From contig NC_065878.1 of the NCBI RefSeq assembly GCF_933775445.1, forward strand, positions 15,945,395 to 16,009,394: a DNA stretch of 64,000 bases, in the 5' to 3' direction. Positions 22,380 through 33,792 of the stretch are shown piece after piece. The translations under genes were made by a program, and so were the position numbers. The stretch comes from Argentina anserina (lineage: Eukaryota; Streptophyta; Magnoliopsida; Rosales; Rosaceae). The notes under the pieces are model-generated. The model was not told the origin of the DNA, did no database searches, and worked only from the letters and a program-made list of their open reading frames with translations. Within the stretch, counting starts at the first letter, position 1. Each line of letters begins with the position of its first letter.

Positions 22380-25298
22380 ATGGAGTGGAACCCTCAAGAC
22401 CTCCACACACTCTCCCAATGCTTCGTCAACACTCTCTCCCCCTCGCCGGAGCCCCGCCGCCGCGCCGAGGCCATGCTCACCGAGTTCTCCCAGAAGCCGA
22501 ACTACGGCCTCGCCGTCCTCCGCCTCGTCGCCGAGCCGAACGTCGCCGAGGAGATCCGCCAGGCCGCCTCCGTCAACTTCAAGAACCACCTCAAGGTGCG
22601 GTGGTCCCCCGCGCAGAACTCCGACGAGCCGACGATCGGTGACGCCGAGAAGGAGCAGATCAAGGCCTTAATCGTCTCCCTCATGCTCAACGCCACCCCC
22701 AAAATCCAAGGCCAGCTCAGCGAAGCCCTAGTCCTCATCGGCAAGCACGATTTCCCGAGGCTGTGGCCCACTCTGCTCCCGGAGCTCATCGGAAGCCTCC
22801 AGAAGGCGTCACAGGCCGGCGACTACGCCTCGGTTAACGGTATTCTTGGCACTGCTAACTCTATTTTCAAGAAGTTTAGGCATGAGTATAAGACCAATGA
22901 TCTACTGCTTGATTTGAAATACTGTTTGGACAATTTCGCCGCAACTTTGTTAGAGATTTTCATGAAAACGGCTAGTGTGATTGAGTCAGCCTCCAATGCC
23001 GGTGGCGGTAATGCCGCGGCACTCACGCCGCTGTTTGTGTCTCAGAGGTTGTGCTGCAGGATTTTCTTCTCGTTGAATTATCAGGAGTTGCCTGAGTTCT
23101 TCGAGGACCATATGAATGAGTGGATGACTGAGCAGAATAAGTACCTGGCCAATAGTTATCCAGCGCTTGAGAGTAGCGCCGAGGGGCTTGCGCTGGTGGA
23201 TGAGTTGCGTGCTGCAGTGTGTGAGAATATTAATCTTTATTTGGAGAAGAATGAGGAGGAGTTTAAGCCGTACTTGAATGGTTTTGCACAGGCTGTGTGG
23301 AATTTGTTGACGAATGTCTCTCAAGCGTCAGGCCGTGATCAGCTTGCTGTTACTGCTATTAAGTTCTTGACGACTGTTAGCACAGGTGTGCATCATAGTC
23401 TGTTTGCTGTTGAGGGAGTGATACCCCAGATTTGTCAGGGCATTGTGATCCCGAATGTGAGGTTGAGGGATGAGGACGTGGAACTCTTTGAAATGAATTA
23501 CATTGAGTTCATCAGGAGGGATATGGAGGGCAGTGATATTGATACTAGGAGGAGGATTGCCTGTGAGCTTCTTAAAGGGATTGCTATCAATTATAAACCA
23601 CAGGTTACCAATTTGGTTTCTGTACAGATACAGAATTTGCTAACCTCTTTTGCCACAAACCCAGCTGAGAATTGGAAGGATAAGGACAGTGCAATATACT
23701 TGGTTGTATCACTTGCAACTAAGAGGGCTGGTGGCACTTCTGTTACAACTGATCTGGTTGATGTTCAGAACTTCTTTGGGACAGTGATTGTTCCAGAACT
23801 GCAGAGTCAGGATGTGAATGGATCTCCAATGCTTAAGGCAGGGGCGTTGAAATTTTTTACAATGTTCCGGAACCATATACCAAAGCCGATGGCATTACAA
23901 TTTTTTCCAGATTTGATTCGGTTTCTTCGTGCAGAGTCCAATGTAGTTCACTCGTATGCTGCAAGTTGTATTGAGAAGCTTCTGATGGTAAAGGATGAGG
24001 GTGGCCAAGTAAGGTATACTTCAATAGATATTTCACCTCTGCTGCCACAACTGATGAACAACCTCTTTGAGGCTCTGAAGGTTCCAGAATCTGAGGAAAA
24101 TCAATACGTTATGAAGTGTGTCATGCGAGTTCTCGGGATTGCAGATATATCCCATGTGATTGTTGGACCTTGTATTACTGGGCTGACATCAATACTCAAC
24201 AAAGCTTGTGAAAACCCCAAAAATCCAGTATTTAACCACTATATTTTTGAGTGTGTGGCAGTCCTTGTGAAGCGAGCATGTGTGAAGGATGCCTCTCTCA
24301 TATCGGTTTTTGAGGTAAACCTTTTCCCCAGTATCCAGAAGATATTAGTTGAAGATGTGCAAGAGTTCTATCCTTATGCACTTCAGCTGCTGGCTCAACT
24401 TGTTGAGTTGAATAGGCCTCCCATTCCACAGAGTTACATGCAGATTTTTCCTATGCTTTTGTCCCCCGACTCGTGGAGAAAGGCTTCCAATGTCCCTGCT
24501 CTTGTGCGTTTGCTTCAAGCATTCCTTCAGAAGGCACCCCATGAGCTCAACCAAGAGGGGAAGTTGAGACAGGTCCTTGAGATATCCAATAAGCTAGTCT
24601 CAGCCCGTAGTACTGATGAACAGGGTTTCTATGTGCTAAATACTGTTGTTGAGAGCCTTGATTTTAATGTGCTTGCACCGTACATTGGTCAGATTTGGAG
24701 TGCCCTTTTCACAGTGCTTCAAAGCAGGCAGACAGGGAAGTTTATCAAGTGTCTCGTGATTTTTATGTCACTAGTTCTGGTCAAACATGGCTCTGCAAAC
24801 CTTGTCGATTCAGTGAATGGCATCCAGGCCAACCTATTTCTGATGATATTGGGGCAGTTCTGGATACCTAATCTTACGAATATTACAGGAATCATTGAGA
24901 CCAAGTTGACTGCAGTTGCATCAACGCGACTTTTGTGTGAATCTCAATTGCTTCTGGATGCTGCAGCTGTTGATCCCTGGGGGAAATTGCTTAACAGCAT
25001 TGTGACCCTTCTTTCACGAACTGAGCAGGAGAGAGTCGAAGAGGATCCTGAGATGCCTGAATTTACCGAGAATGTTGGATATTCTGCCACTTTCATTCGA
25101 CTGCACAATGCTGGGAAGGCTGAGGATGATCCACTGAAAGATATAAGAGATGCGAAAGAGTTTTTGGTTGCTTCGTTGGCTAGGCTTTCTGCACTTTCAC
25201 CTGGCAGATACCCTCAAATCATCAATCAATATGTTGAACCAACCAATCAGACAGAACTACTTCGTCTTTGCAACTCTTATAACTGCCTAATTGTTTAA
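22380..25298 (+). CDS. XPO2: Exportin-2 (CAS/CSE1), importin-alpha re-exporter
   Basis: Intronless frame of 972 residues, the usual length for plant CAS. It is a karyopherin-beta HEAT-repeat protein that, with RanGTP, returns importin-alpha from nucleus to cytoplasm. The start [19 protein letters not shown] and the importin-beta N-terminal domain (about 27-100, including [16 protein letters not shown]) are clear. The Cse1 central domain and the CAS C-terminal domain follow without gaps, ending NSYNCLIV. The upstream leader is pyrimidine-rich with telo-boxes. The first ~450 bp are far richer in G+C than the rest, which is ordinary dicot coding sequence. A consensus donor, GTGAGT, follows the stop codon directly. 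The frame on the opposite strand and the 85-codon overlapping frame at 22385 are shadows. Confidence 0.97.
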   Translation: MEWNPQDLHTLSQCFVNTLSPSPEPRRRAEAMLTEFSQKPNYGLAVLRLVAEPNVAEEIRQAASVNFKNHLKVRWSPAQNSDEPTIGDAEKEQIKALIVSLMLNATPKIQGQLSEALVLIGKHDFPRLWPTLLPELIGSLQKASQAGDYASVNGILGTANSIFKKFRHEYKTNDLLLDLKYCLDNFAATLLEIFMKTASVIESASNAGGGNAAALTPLFVSQRLCCRIFFSLNYQELPEFFEDHMNEWMTEQNKYLANSYPALESSAEGLALVDELRAAVCENINLYLEKNEEEFKPYLNGFAQAVWNLLTNVSQASGRDQLAVTAIKFLTTVSTGVHHSLFAVEGVIPQICQGIVIPNVRLRDEDVELFEMNYIEFIRRDMEGSDIDTRRRIACELLKGIAINYKPQVTNLVSVQIQNLLTSFATNPAENWKDKDSAIYLVVSLATKRAGGTSVTTDLVDVQNFFGTVIVPELQSQDVNGSPMLKAGALKFFTMFRNHIPKPMALQFFPDLIRFLRAESNVVHSYAASCIEKLLMVKDEGGQVRYTSIDISPLLPQLMNNLFEALKVPESEENQYVMKCVMRVLGIADISHVIVGPCITGLTSILNKACENPKNPVFNHYIFECVAVLVKRACVKDASLISVFEVNLFPSIQKILVEDVQEFYPYALQLLAQLVELNRPPIPQSYMQIFPMLLSPDSWRKASNVPALVRLLQAFLQKAPHELNQEGKLRQVLEISNKLVSARSTDEQGFYVLNTVVESLDFNVLAPYIGQIWSALFTVLQSRQTGKFIKCLVIFMSLVLVKHGSANLVDSVNGIQANLFLMILGQFWIPNLTNITGIIETKLTAVASTRLLCESQLLLDAAAVDPWGKLLNSIVTLLSRTEQERVEEDPEMPEFTENVGYSATFIRLHNAGKAEDDPLKDIRDAKEFLVASLARLSALSPGRYPQIINQYVEPTNQTELLRLCNSYNCLIV

Positions 25299-26597
25299 GT
25301 GAGTATACAATTGCAAACTTCTTTTCTTTCTGTTTATGCATGAGTTTCTTTTGTTTCTCCATCTGAAGTATGAAGCATGTCTTGATTACAGTCTGGAACT
25401 ATTTGTGTTTATATTTAATCTTTGGCCATACCGTGTTGCATAGACATGTAACAACGATGTGCTTAAAGTTGAGTCTGATCTGTTCTGATACTTTTGGTGT
25501 TGTTGTTCTTGGTTTGTTCCTAGCATAAGAAGTTGTCTCATTGTCTCCTGTTTTTGTCGTTATTCTTCCCCATTCTCTTGGAAATTTTGATCCATTCCTT
25601 TTCATTGACATTACCTTGTTATTCATTTAAGAAAATTTGTTTTTCTTTTCAAATTATATATTCATGTTTCTTATTCAAGTATATTCACTGTACAGTGTGT
25701 AACGGTGTATATATTAGGGCTGTTTTCTCTTTGACATACTAATAACATGTGGCCATTTGATTATGTATCAAATAATGCCGCTTCAGACACTACAGGTAAG
25801 AAGTGGATAATGAGACATGGGAAAAGCTATAGATTAAAAGGGTAGTGCAGCAGATAATCCAGTAGATGTGTGTAAACATTGAAGAGATTTCAAGATATAT
25901 AAATAATTCGGTGATTGAATAAGTTAATACTGTTCAAGAGAAAGTAATCTTACATACATGTACTTGAACACTGTGGTAGATCAAGTGCTGGTAACAAATA
26001 TAACTGGGTTGCTCTGTATGAGTATAAACAGTTACTCAAGAACCTTGATTTGAGTGTATTGATTTCAGGAGACATTCAAGGAAGTTAATTCTACATCGGT
26101 CTATTTAGAACTAAGACCACAAGGTAACGAGTGTAATTCTGAAGTTAATCTAATGTGGCCAAAATTAAAAAGTGAGTCATCTTCTAGGCTATTGTGCTAG
26201 AGAAATTTGTTTGCTCAAGTTTTATTCTAGAATATTACATGCATTTCTTTAAGCGGGATTTTCTCTTTTAGAGATGTCTTGCGGTGGCCGATATTTGGCC
26301 TTCATTGGTTAGGATGTAGGTATGCAGGGGCTCCCCCAAGTCAAATTGAAAGTTTACCTTATATGTTCGAATCCTTCTAGTTGGTCTTCTACCTGGAAGA
26401 TCTGAAATCTGCGGAACCTTTTCCCCTACTCGAGCATACTTGTCTTTCTTTATCTATCAGCATTTCCCATATATGATGTTACAAGTGAATGTTTTTGTCA
26501 AGTCAAAAGTCAATTCTAGATAATCTTTTCATTATTTTCTGTTGAATCAAATTTTAACTGCTGATATTGATCATGATCTTTGTGTGTGAACTTCCAG
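25299..26597 (+). other. Possible intron in the XPO2 3' UTR
   Basis: TAA is followed at once by GTGAGTATAC, a strong 5' splice site. A pyrimidine-containing stretch ending cttccag lies at 26591-26597. An alternative acceptor (gatttcag) lies near 26068. If used, the intron starts directly at the stop codon. No coding frame of note lies within it. Transcript data would decide. Confidence 0.35.
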
Positions 26598-27506
26598 GAT
26601 TTCGTGTGGTGATGAAGAAGAGGGTCTTCTATTTAACTTTTGTTGAATCTCTGTGCATGCATTTGTGAGCAACAATTATCGTCTCATAGTTAACAGTTTT
26701 GGATGATATACCTTCATTTCTGCAACTCTTAAGATGGTCTGCAGTGCTATGGGGTTTTTGGTTACAGTTTTCCAGAGTCGGTCTTCCATGCATAGCAATT
26801 AGCAAGCACCCGGTGGGTAATTTGCATATTACAGTTGAAGTTCTATACCATCACGGAAATTTCTACCGAGTCCTGTCTGTACGGACTACATGTTGTCATG
26901 TAAACTTGCCTTTGTCCTGTATTATTGCATGTATACATTATTGCATCACTATGAATTCAATGTTAATGAATCTCAGTTGGTTAAGGTAACAATAATTTTC
27001 TTGTTTCTACCAAAGCAATCTGCTCCATTTTAAGAATTAACATCGTTTTGGTTTTCACTTTCTCAGTATCAAGGCAGCTGTACTTGAGTTGATTTTAGTC
27101 TTGTTAGTGGGTGCGTGCTCTCAGCAACAATGGGACATATGCAAAGGAGCCTATTATCAAAACTTGATTCTGGTCTTCTACGCATTAGCTTTAGTGTATT
27201 AGTGCACTGCATATGGAGCACACGGTAGTTTTGCACAACCTTGCATCCTAACTGGTTCTAAATCTTTGTTGTTTGGCAATCGATTAATTTAACTATTGTT
27301 GCTAGCATTATAAACAATCTTTCATATTAAAACCAAGAACAGTCCAGGAACAGTTGATCCATAAAACATAAGCCGAAGTAAAATACACCCATCAGCCAAA
27401 GGATTGGAGAACAATTACAACAATTGTTTATACAATTCAAGGTCTCTAACTTCCGATAGGCCAAGACACATCACACATCAATCAATCGGAAGGAAGTGGA
27501 AGACTG
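26598..27506. other. Downstream flank of XPO2
   Basis: Possible 3' UTR exon followed by intergenic DNA up to the next hAT-like element. The 96-codon frame at 26699-26989 has no recognisable features. Confidence 0.3.
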
Positions 27507-27514
27507 GTTTTTCC

Positions 27515-28369
27515 TAGGGACGGGCACGGGATGTGATGAGACTGGATGAGGCTGATCTTGTTTCTCGTCCCTCTCATTAAATTCGGGATGAGATTTGTGT
27601 TTTTAAAAGTTCATCCGACCCGGGATTAATCCCGTCGGGATCGGGTGAGATCGGAATGGGACCGGGCCTATCCCACATTCCCGGACTTTAAATAATAAAT
27701 ATTTAATTTACTACAAATAAAATTTTAGTACGAATTATTGTAATAGAAGAAACATATAAATTATTTCAAATATCTTTCATAATCTACTTCGATACTGTGG
27801 GTTTAATTATTATAAAATTAAATTAATCATTCGAATTATAGTGTTATAGATATTGTACATGAAAAATTGAAAATTCTAGTGTTATCATACAAGAGAAACA
27901 TATATAATTATATATTGTATATAATTTTAGATAGGTTCTGATTGCTAAGTTTTTAGAAATTTTCAATATACAAATCGTATTTATTTATATTATATAACTC
28001 GAACCATATATTAATGAGAAAATTAATCAGAACTTGTATATCTTTAGGAAATGAATCAAAGTCCAAGATTCATTCTTTGAAGTTAGTCATTTTTCCTTAT
28101 CAAATGCATCTAAGGTGTTCTCATAAATTATAAAATGTATGGTGATGATGAAAAATTTGATGGTTGAAATTCAAATGAAATTTAAAACGGAACGAGACGA
28201 GACATAGTGAGATATAATTTATTTGTCACATATCTCATCTCACCGTAATAAAACGAGACAGGATTGAGACGAGACTAACGGTTTTAGACTTTCATCCCGT
28301 CCCATTTCGGTAAATTTTGGGATGGGATCAGGATGAGATCGAGATTCAAGTCATTTATGCCCACCCCTA
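27515..28369. mobile_element. hAT-like element with gggat/atccc arrays (855 bp)
   Basis: Ends tagggacgggca and the inverted tgcccaccccta. Flanks gtttttcc (27507-27514) and gtttttgc (28370-28377) match at 7 of 8 positions. Subterminal words such as cgggatgagat and atcccgtc repeat in both halves in inverted sense; the centre is AT-rich and non-coding. It belongs with 50643-51222. Confidence 0.75.
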
Positions 28370-28377
28370 GTTTTTGC

Positions 28378-31300
28378 ATTCCGTAAGTGCTGCCCAGGTT
28401 TGAGACTAATGACCCTTTCAAAAAGAGAAATGTGAAATCACAGGACCAAGATCAAAGCCTTTTCCCATTGCTGGGTTTTTCATCAGCCATTTCCCACACA
28501 AGCACCAAGACATGTTAACCCTAAGCTTTGTTTAAACAAAAGTACAAGTGATAATAATATTAGGAATGCAGTGAGTTTAGCTGGACAGCTCTCAACTGAC
28601 ATCCACTAAAACAAAATTAGGATTCTTTTAGGAGGACTAATTAGAGAATGGTTGACATAAACTGTGTCAAATGAAGGTTTCTTGCCAAGCCTTGTCCAAT
28701 CCCAAATATTGGTACCTAGAAAATTAAGATTGCAATGTCCTTTTGGGTACCCCCACCATATGGCCAATGGCCCTTTTCTATGCTAATAAACCTAGACCTA
28801 CCATCATCACTGAATTGATGGTCCAAAGCCAAAGGCCATTTTCCAATGACCAATCCCATTTTTGCCAACTTTCTTAGTTGTAAGTTGTAACTTTACCTAA
28901 TTTGACCAATCCTTTACCATCTATATCTCTGTGGCTAGCTCTGGGTTTCAATAAAAACAGGTTGTAAAATGTTCCAAGGTATCTATGATGCATGGTGGGA
29001 AGAGAACAGTGAACAACCCAAAAAACCATAACATCCAATTGAGGAGAAGATAACAAAAACCCTGTATGTGTGTGCAGAAAATTTACTTACGATTTTAGTC
29101 ATGTTTCATCACTCATGAATTCATGAGTGTTGAGAATTCTTTAGACAAGTGTAAAATCAAACTGTACCACTTCTGGAGAATTGACCAAAGACCTTGTGCT
29201 TGATTCTTCTCCAATGGTGGAATTACTATTTTCATCATGCTAATATGAAAGAAAATAAGATGACAATAGATTCATGAATCATCCAAATGCAAGGTTTAGA
29301 GATTATTATAGTATACATTTCTCTATCAATTTTTGTATATAAAGAAGATAAAAAGGGTTTTGACAAGAGAATGCATATTATTGGAACCAAGCTTTTACAT
29401 ATTTTTCTCTTCAATGTGGGTATTGGACTCCACCATAGTCATTTTGCTCATGATTGCCTTCTGTCTTTCACATGTTTTAACATGAGTTATAACTTAAATT
29501 GGATCCTTATTTCTCTCTTTAAGTTGATCTAGGAGCCAAAATAAGTAACTAAACTAAACTTTACTTAATTATTCTATGTAGGAGTTAATCTGGACCAAAT
29601 AATTCTACAATCTAGGTGGGAGAAAAATGTGAACAGAAGTAAAGAAGTGAGCAAGGTACCCAAGTGCCTCATAATGTGTTAAGGTTTAGGGCAGCCGAGA
29701 AACATAACCAGAATTGGTTTCCACATGGTGTTCTCAATTCAATATCAATAGTCCCACCAATCATGTTTTCACTATAATTAATGTTACACAAGGAGGGCGC
29801 ATACCCTAGAGGCATGTTACACACATATACCCTTTTACTTTAGCATCAACCTTAAATCTTTCTCAAATTTATTCAACCCAAAGTAATGGGAACAGTTGGG
29901 AAGATCCTTCCAAGATACCCAATCTTTATAGGAAAATATATATTACAGAGCAAAGGAGATGCTTAGGAGAGGTCAAAAGAAGCCATTTTGTTAGCACTAA
30001 TCACCACATAATCCATGTTACAACTTCATTTTGTCATGTTTAGGGGATCTAATCTCCAATCCAAATGGAATCTACACAGATGAGGTAGATATGATTAATA
30101 TACGATAAGGTATTTTAACTTTGTTTTATGTATTATAATTGGAGTAATTGTATGTGTATGATGGATGCCTTAGCCCTTCATTTCGAAATGAACCTTAAGA
30201 CGAGAGCAAGAGTCATTTTGTTATTTTAAGCTTAAGATATATGCTTTTAGATCAAATCATTCATATGCTAAAGAATTGATTCTCAAATAATTATATTTGA
30301 TTGTTGTGTTTGGAATGGCATTCGTAGCTACTCAACCCTTGTACTACATCAAGAAAAATGTTAAAAGGGCTTTCTTTTTGCTTAAATTTTTTCTCCTTAA
30401 TTATTAGTGCGGTGGAGGAAGAAGGGTTTGGTCCAAATAAAAACACCTTGCTTAATGTTTGCAAAGATGCAAAGCAAGAATCAAATCCCATTTGCAGTCT
30501 TAGTCTAAAGCTTGTTCTCAATACAAACTCTCAATGTGATCACATTATTCACTGCAAAAAGGATATATGCACTAGTGCCTATCTTCCACTCTCTTGTTTG
30601 CGTTGGATTAAAAGAAGAAAATTGAGTGATTTTTTATTTATTTTGGTCATTCGGCTTTCCATTTCGATATGATAATTGTATCCATACAATGAGGGTGATT
30701 TCTTTTAAGGCTCCTCGCCAGTCCCCCCTCCTCATATTTGGGTCAAACACTCAAATGCATTGACATCATATGCATCATGCGTGTGATGTTCCAAAAGCAT
30801 CAAATTTAAATTTGGGCCACCGCCACATGAAAAAGACTAATCTCTCTGTTAATCGAATTATCAAATATTAAGAAATTTGTGATTAACCTAATTAAGTCGG
30901 ACGAAATTATTCGTCTCTTCACAAATTTGAATAACCTAGGGTAGTAGGATAATCCTACTATTAAGCTCCATGGCTGGTTATCATTTCCAATAGTAAAGAA
31001 GTAAATGGGGCTAGTAATCACTAATCAGACTTAAGGTTTGATTTTCACTTCTCAAAAGTAGGTAATTGTTTTTTTGGGCGGTAAAATTTTCTTACTCTTT
31101 GATCAAGGACTTGGAGAAACAGAATGACAGGAAAAGCTAGTAGCCACCTGACACGTCCGTACGGATTCGACCAAACCACGTGGCTTAGCTTAATGAGCAT
31201 TACCCCTCTGACGTGTCATGTGGGGTTACTATACCGGGTATTTATTTATTTAATAATAATAATTATTATTATTATCTTTGGGACTAGGACCACCCGAACA

Positions 31301-33515
31301 GATCGGAATGGGTCTTCGCGCGTGGTGGCATGATGCGTAATAAAAAGGGACTTATGAGGACAAAGAAGGCAATGGACACTGCCGGGTTTACACGAGGCCC
31401 GTACAAATTGCCTGCAACGACTAGGACAGCTGGACAGAGGACGACGGCGTTAGCCTCCGTTATAGGGCGGAGGAGACATCCACGTTTTGAAGAAACGCCG
31501 TCAAGATGTCTCGGCCGCCGTTAGATTCGATTCCCATGCTTTCCCGTGAGACCTGTGTTGACCTGACCGTACATGACTAGCTGCTAGGCTTTCTGGTACG
31601 ATAGGTCTGAGCTAGTTAACTAGGACAGAGATATATCAGCACCAAAAATCGAGTGTGAATAAACCCAAGGTATTACGTCAAAAGAAAAAAACACATGAAA
31701 TAAAAAAACCCTAGATTAGGATCAAAAACAAAATTACATGTCTAATCACTCTAATGTGCCGGTTGGTGCTCTAATTTTGCAAGGTTTGTCGCCCATCAAT
31801 CACACAATCATGATTGTTGTGTTTAGTATTTGTAAAATTTGTCTTTATCAATCGCAATCTCGATTGTTCTGTTTTGTTAAGTCGTTATAAACTTGTAATT
31901 AGCCAGTAAATTTTGTTCTTTCTCAAATAAGTTCTTTACGAAACATAATACAATTATATTCTCTTACATATCATGCATGCGTACAAATCAAAAGAGTCTA
32001 TGATTAGTTTAGACGTCATTCAGGTATTCAAAAACAATAGATATCATGTTGGTGTAATCATAGTTAAATAAGAATTAATGTGTCAAACTTTGTATGCAAA
32101 GTTTAGCGAGTTTTACGTAGGACGCCAAAGGAGAGCATGACTAAAATATAGTTATTTAGAATACACGCCTAAATAACTAATTGCTCACGACAAAAACACC
32201 ATTGGAGAAAGATAGAGGTTGCCTAATTGGTGTTTTGAACAAGGTCAAGGCTCCCTCTACGTACATTGAGTCTCACCTAGCAGAGGTTGCTATATTTCAA
32301 CTTATTTCGCATGGTTGAGATAGTTGAGATGTCACGACAGTCACGTAGTGAGGTTTATGAACTTGTGCTCTAGTGATTTTTGTATAAATAAATATAAAAC
32401 CCTTCATTGGAACCGTAATTCTAGAAATGAAATCCGGCCTTAACCAATTTTCATTTATGATATTGTTACAAAGATCCAGTTGAGTTGAGTTCAAAAACAT
32501 TTTTCTTTAATAAACTACACGACCAAACATTTATTTTCTTTAGAGAATGGTGTTGTTACTCGTGTTAATGAGGTCATTGAAACCACGGCTCCATTTCTCC
32601 TCTTTCATTGAAAAATTAATTCTTATCTCAACATTCCTATACAGAAAGCAGGAGTCTTTTATATAATGAAGTTGTTAAGAACTTGAGATCACTTCAAGGG
32701 TTCTTATAAGAAAACAATGCCCACTCTTGTTGATAATACCATTGGAGTATATATATGTATCAAAAAAAACATTGGAGTATATATGTGGGGTGTCCCCATT
32801 GTCCCAATATCTCACACAAACAGTGGGATGGTCCCAATTATTGGTGCATAGTGATTCTTTTTTGGTTTGCTGATATAAATTGGTCCTGGGTTGTATATAT
32901 AATCTGAGTCCTTTCTTGTATAAAACATGATTATCATGATTAATCACCTACCATCCTAGTGCCTACATTGCACAAACTCTCTAGGACTTAGCCACTAAGC
33001 TTATATATAAATTCTGTAGAAAAATGCTACCAAGTACAATATTGTTCTAATTCTTTCTAAGTGGGATGACCCTTTGATCTTCAACAAACAATATTTTAGA
33101 CCCTAGAGATTCCACTCAATTATAAGAGAACCTAAACTAAACCCAACTTGGCTCATGATACATCCCACTCCTACCCAAAATTACAAAGAAGAAAACTTTG
33201 TCCTCTTTTTTTTATATGCAATTTTTGTAATAAACACCCAGAAACTAAAAAGAAAGAAGCGATTTTGGGGATTTGGTAACGTCGGTTCAGGTGTGTGAGT
33301 TATTTAGAGAAAGAGAGACTGAGAGAAGACAAAAGAAGCGGTTTTGGGTTTGCCCAGAAGACAAAGCAGAAAGTGGGGTTTGTAACTGAAACAGAGATTA
33401 GATTGGATTAGATTAGAGAGAAGAAAGAGAGAAATGTGAGAAAAGAAAAGAACAGAAAAGAAATAAAGAAAGAAAAACTGAGCTGAGTAGTAGTACAAAC
33501 AGAGCACTAGCAATA
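28378..33515. other. Long intergenic stretch before the ARF gene
   Basis: About 5 kb with no convincing gene. It includes an (ATT/AAT) run at about 31250-31275, a GC-richer stretch 31130-31530 with three ACGT-core motifs, and purine-rich sequence 33300-33480 that probably belongs to the ARF promoter or leader. Frames at 29287, 30291 and 30358 show no domain or signal that I recognise. Confidence 0.35.
31151..31217. promoter_or_regulatory. Cluster of ACGT-core (ABRE/G-box-like) motifs
   Basis: acacgtcc near 31151, the G-box ccacgtggc at 31176-31184 and gacgtgtc at 31210-31217 lie within 67 bp. bZIP and bHLH factors bind such cores. The nearest gene start downstream is the ARF, 2.6 kb away, so the target is unknown. 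Confidence 0.3.
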
Positions 33516-33621
33516 ATGGCCGCTTGCATAACCGTTCTGTCTGTTTAGCCTTTTCTCTCTTTTATTCTGGGTCTCTTTGCTGCTCTCGCCAATGGGGTAG
33601 GCTATTATGGCAATACCATAG
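33516..33621 (+). promoter_or_regulatory. Candidate uORFs in the ARF leader
   Basis: Three short upstream frames precede the ARF start: 33516-33548 (10 residues, MAACITVLSV), 33592-33600 (M-G-stop) and 33607-33621 (MAIP-stop). uORFs in ARF leaders are known to lower translation. The extent of the leader is inferred from its distance and low-complexity character, not from a mapped transcript start. Confidence 0.4.
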
Positions 33622-33663
33622 TGCCTGTGTGGAACAAGAGCCCTCCCCTGTTTTAAGCATTTT

Positions 33664-33664
33664 G

Positions 33665-33698
<34 letters not shown>

Positions 33699-33790
33699 TG
33701 GTTTAGTTTCTGTTGTTGTTGTTGTTGTTGTTGGGAGGTATCTAAATTCTCCGGTCTTCTACGACACGGCGTTGTTGTTGTTGTTGTTGT
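33664..33790. repeat. Microsatellites in the ARF leader
   Basis: A (CT)n run at 33664-33693 and two (GTT)n runs at about 33712-33733 and 33768-33790 lie between the uORFs and the ATG at 33793. Length variation here would alter the leader only. The 78-codon minus frame across them just reads the repeats. Confidence 0.85.
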
Positions 33791-33792
33791 GA

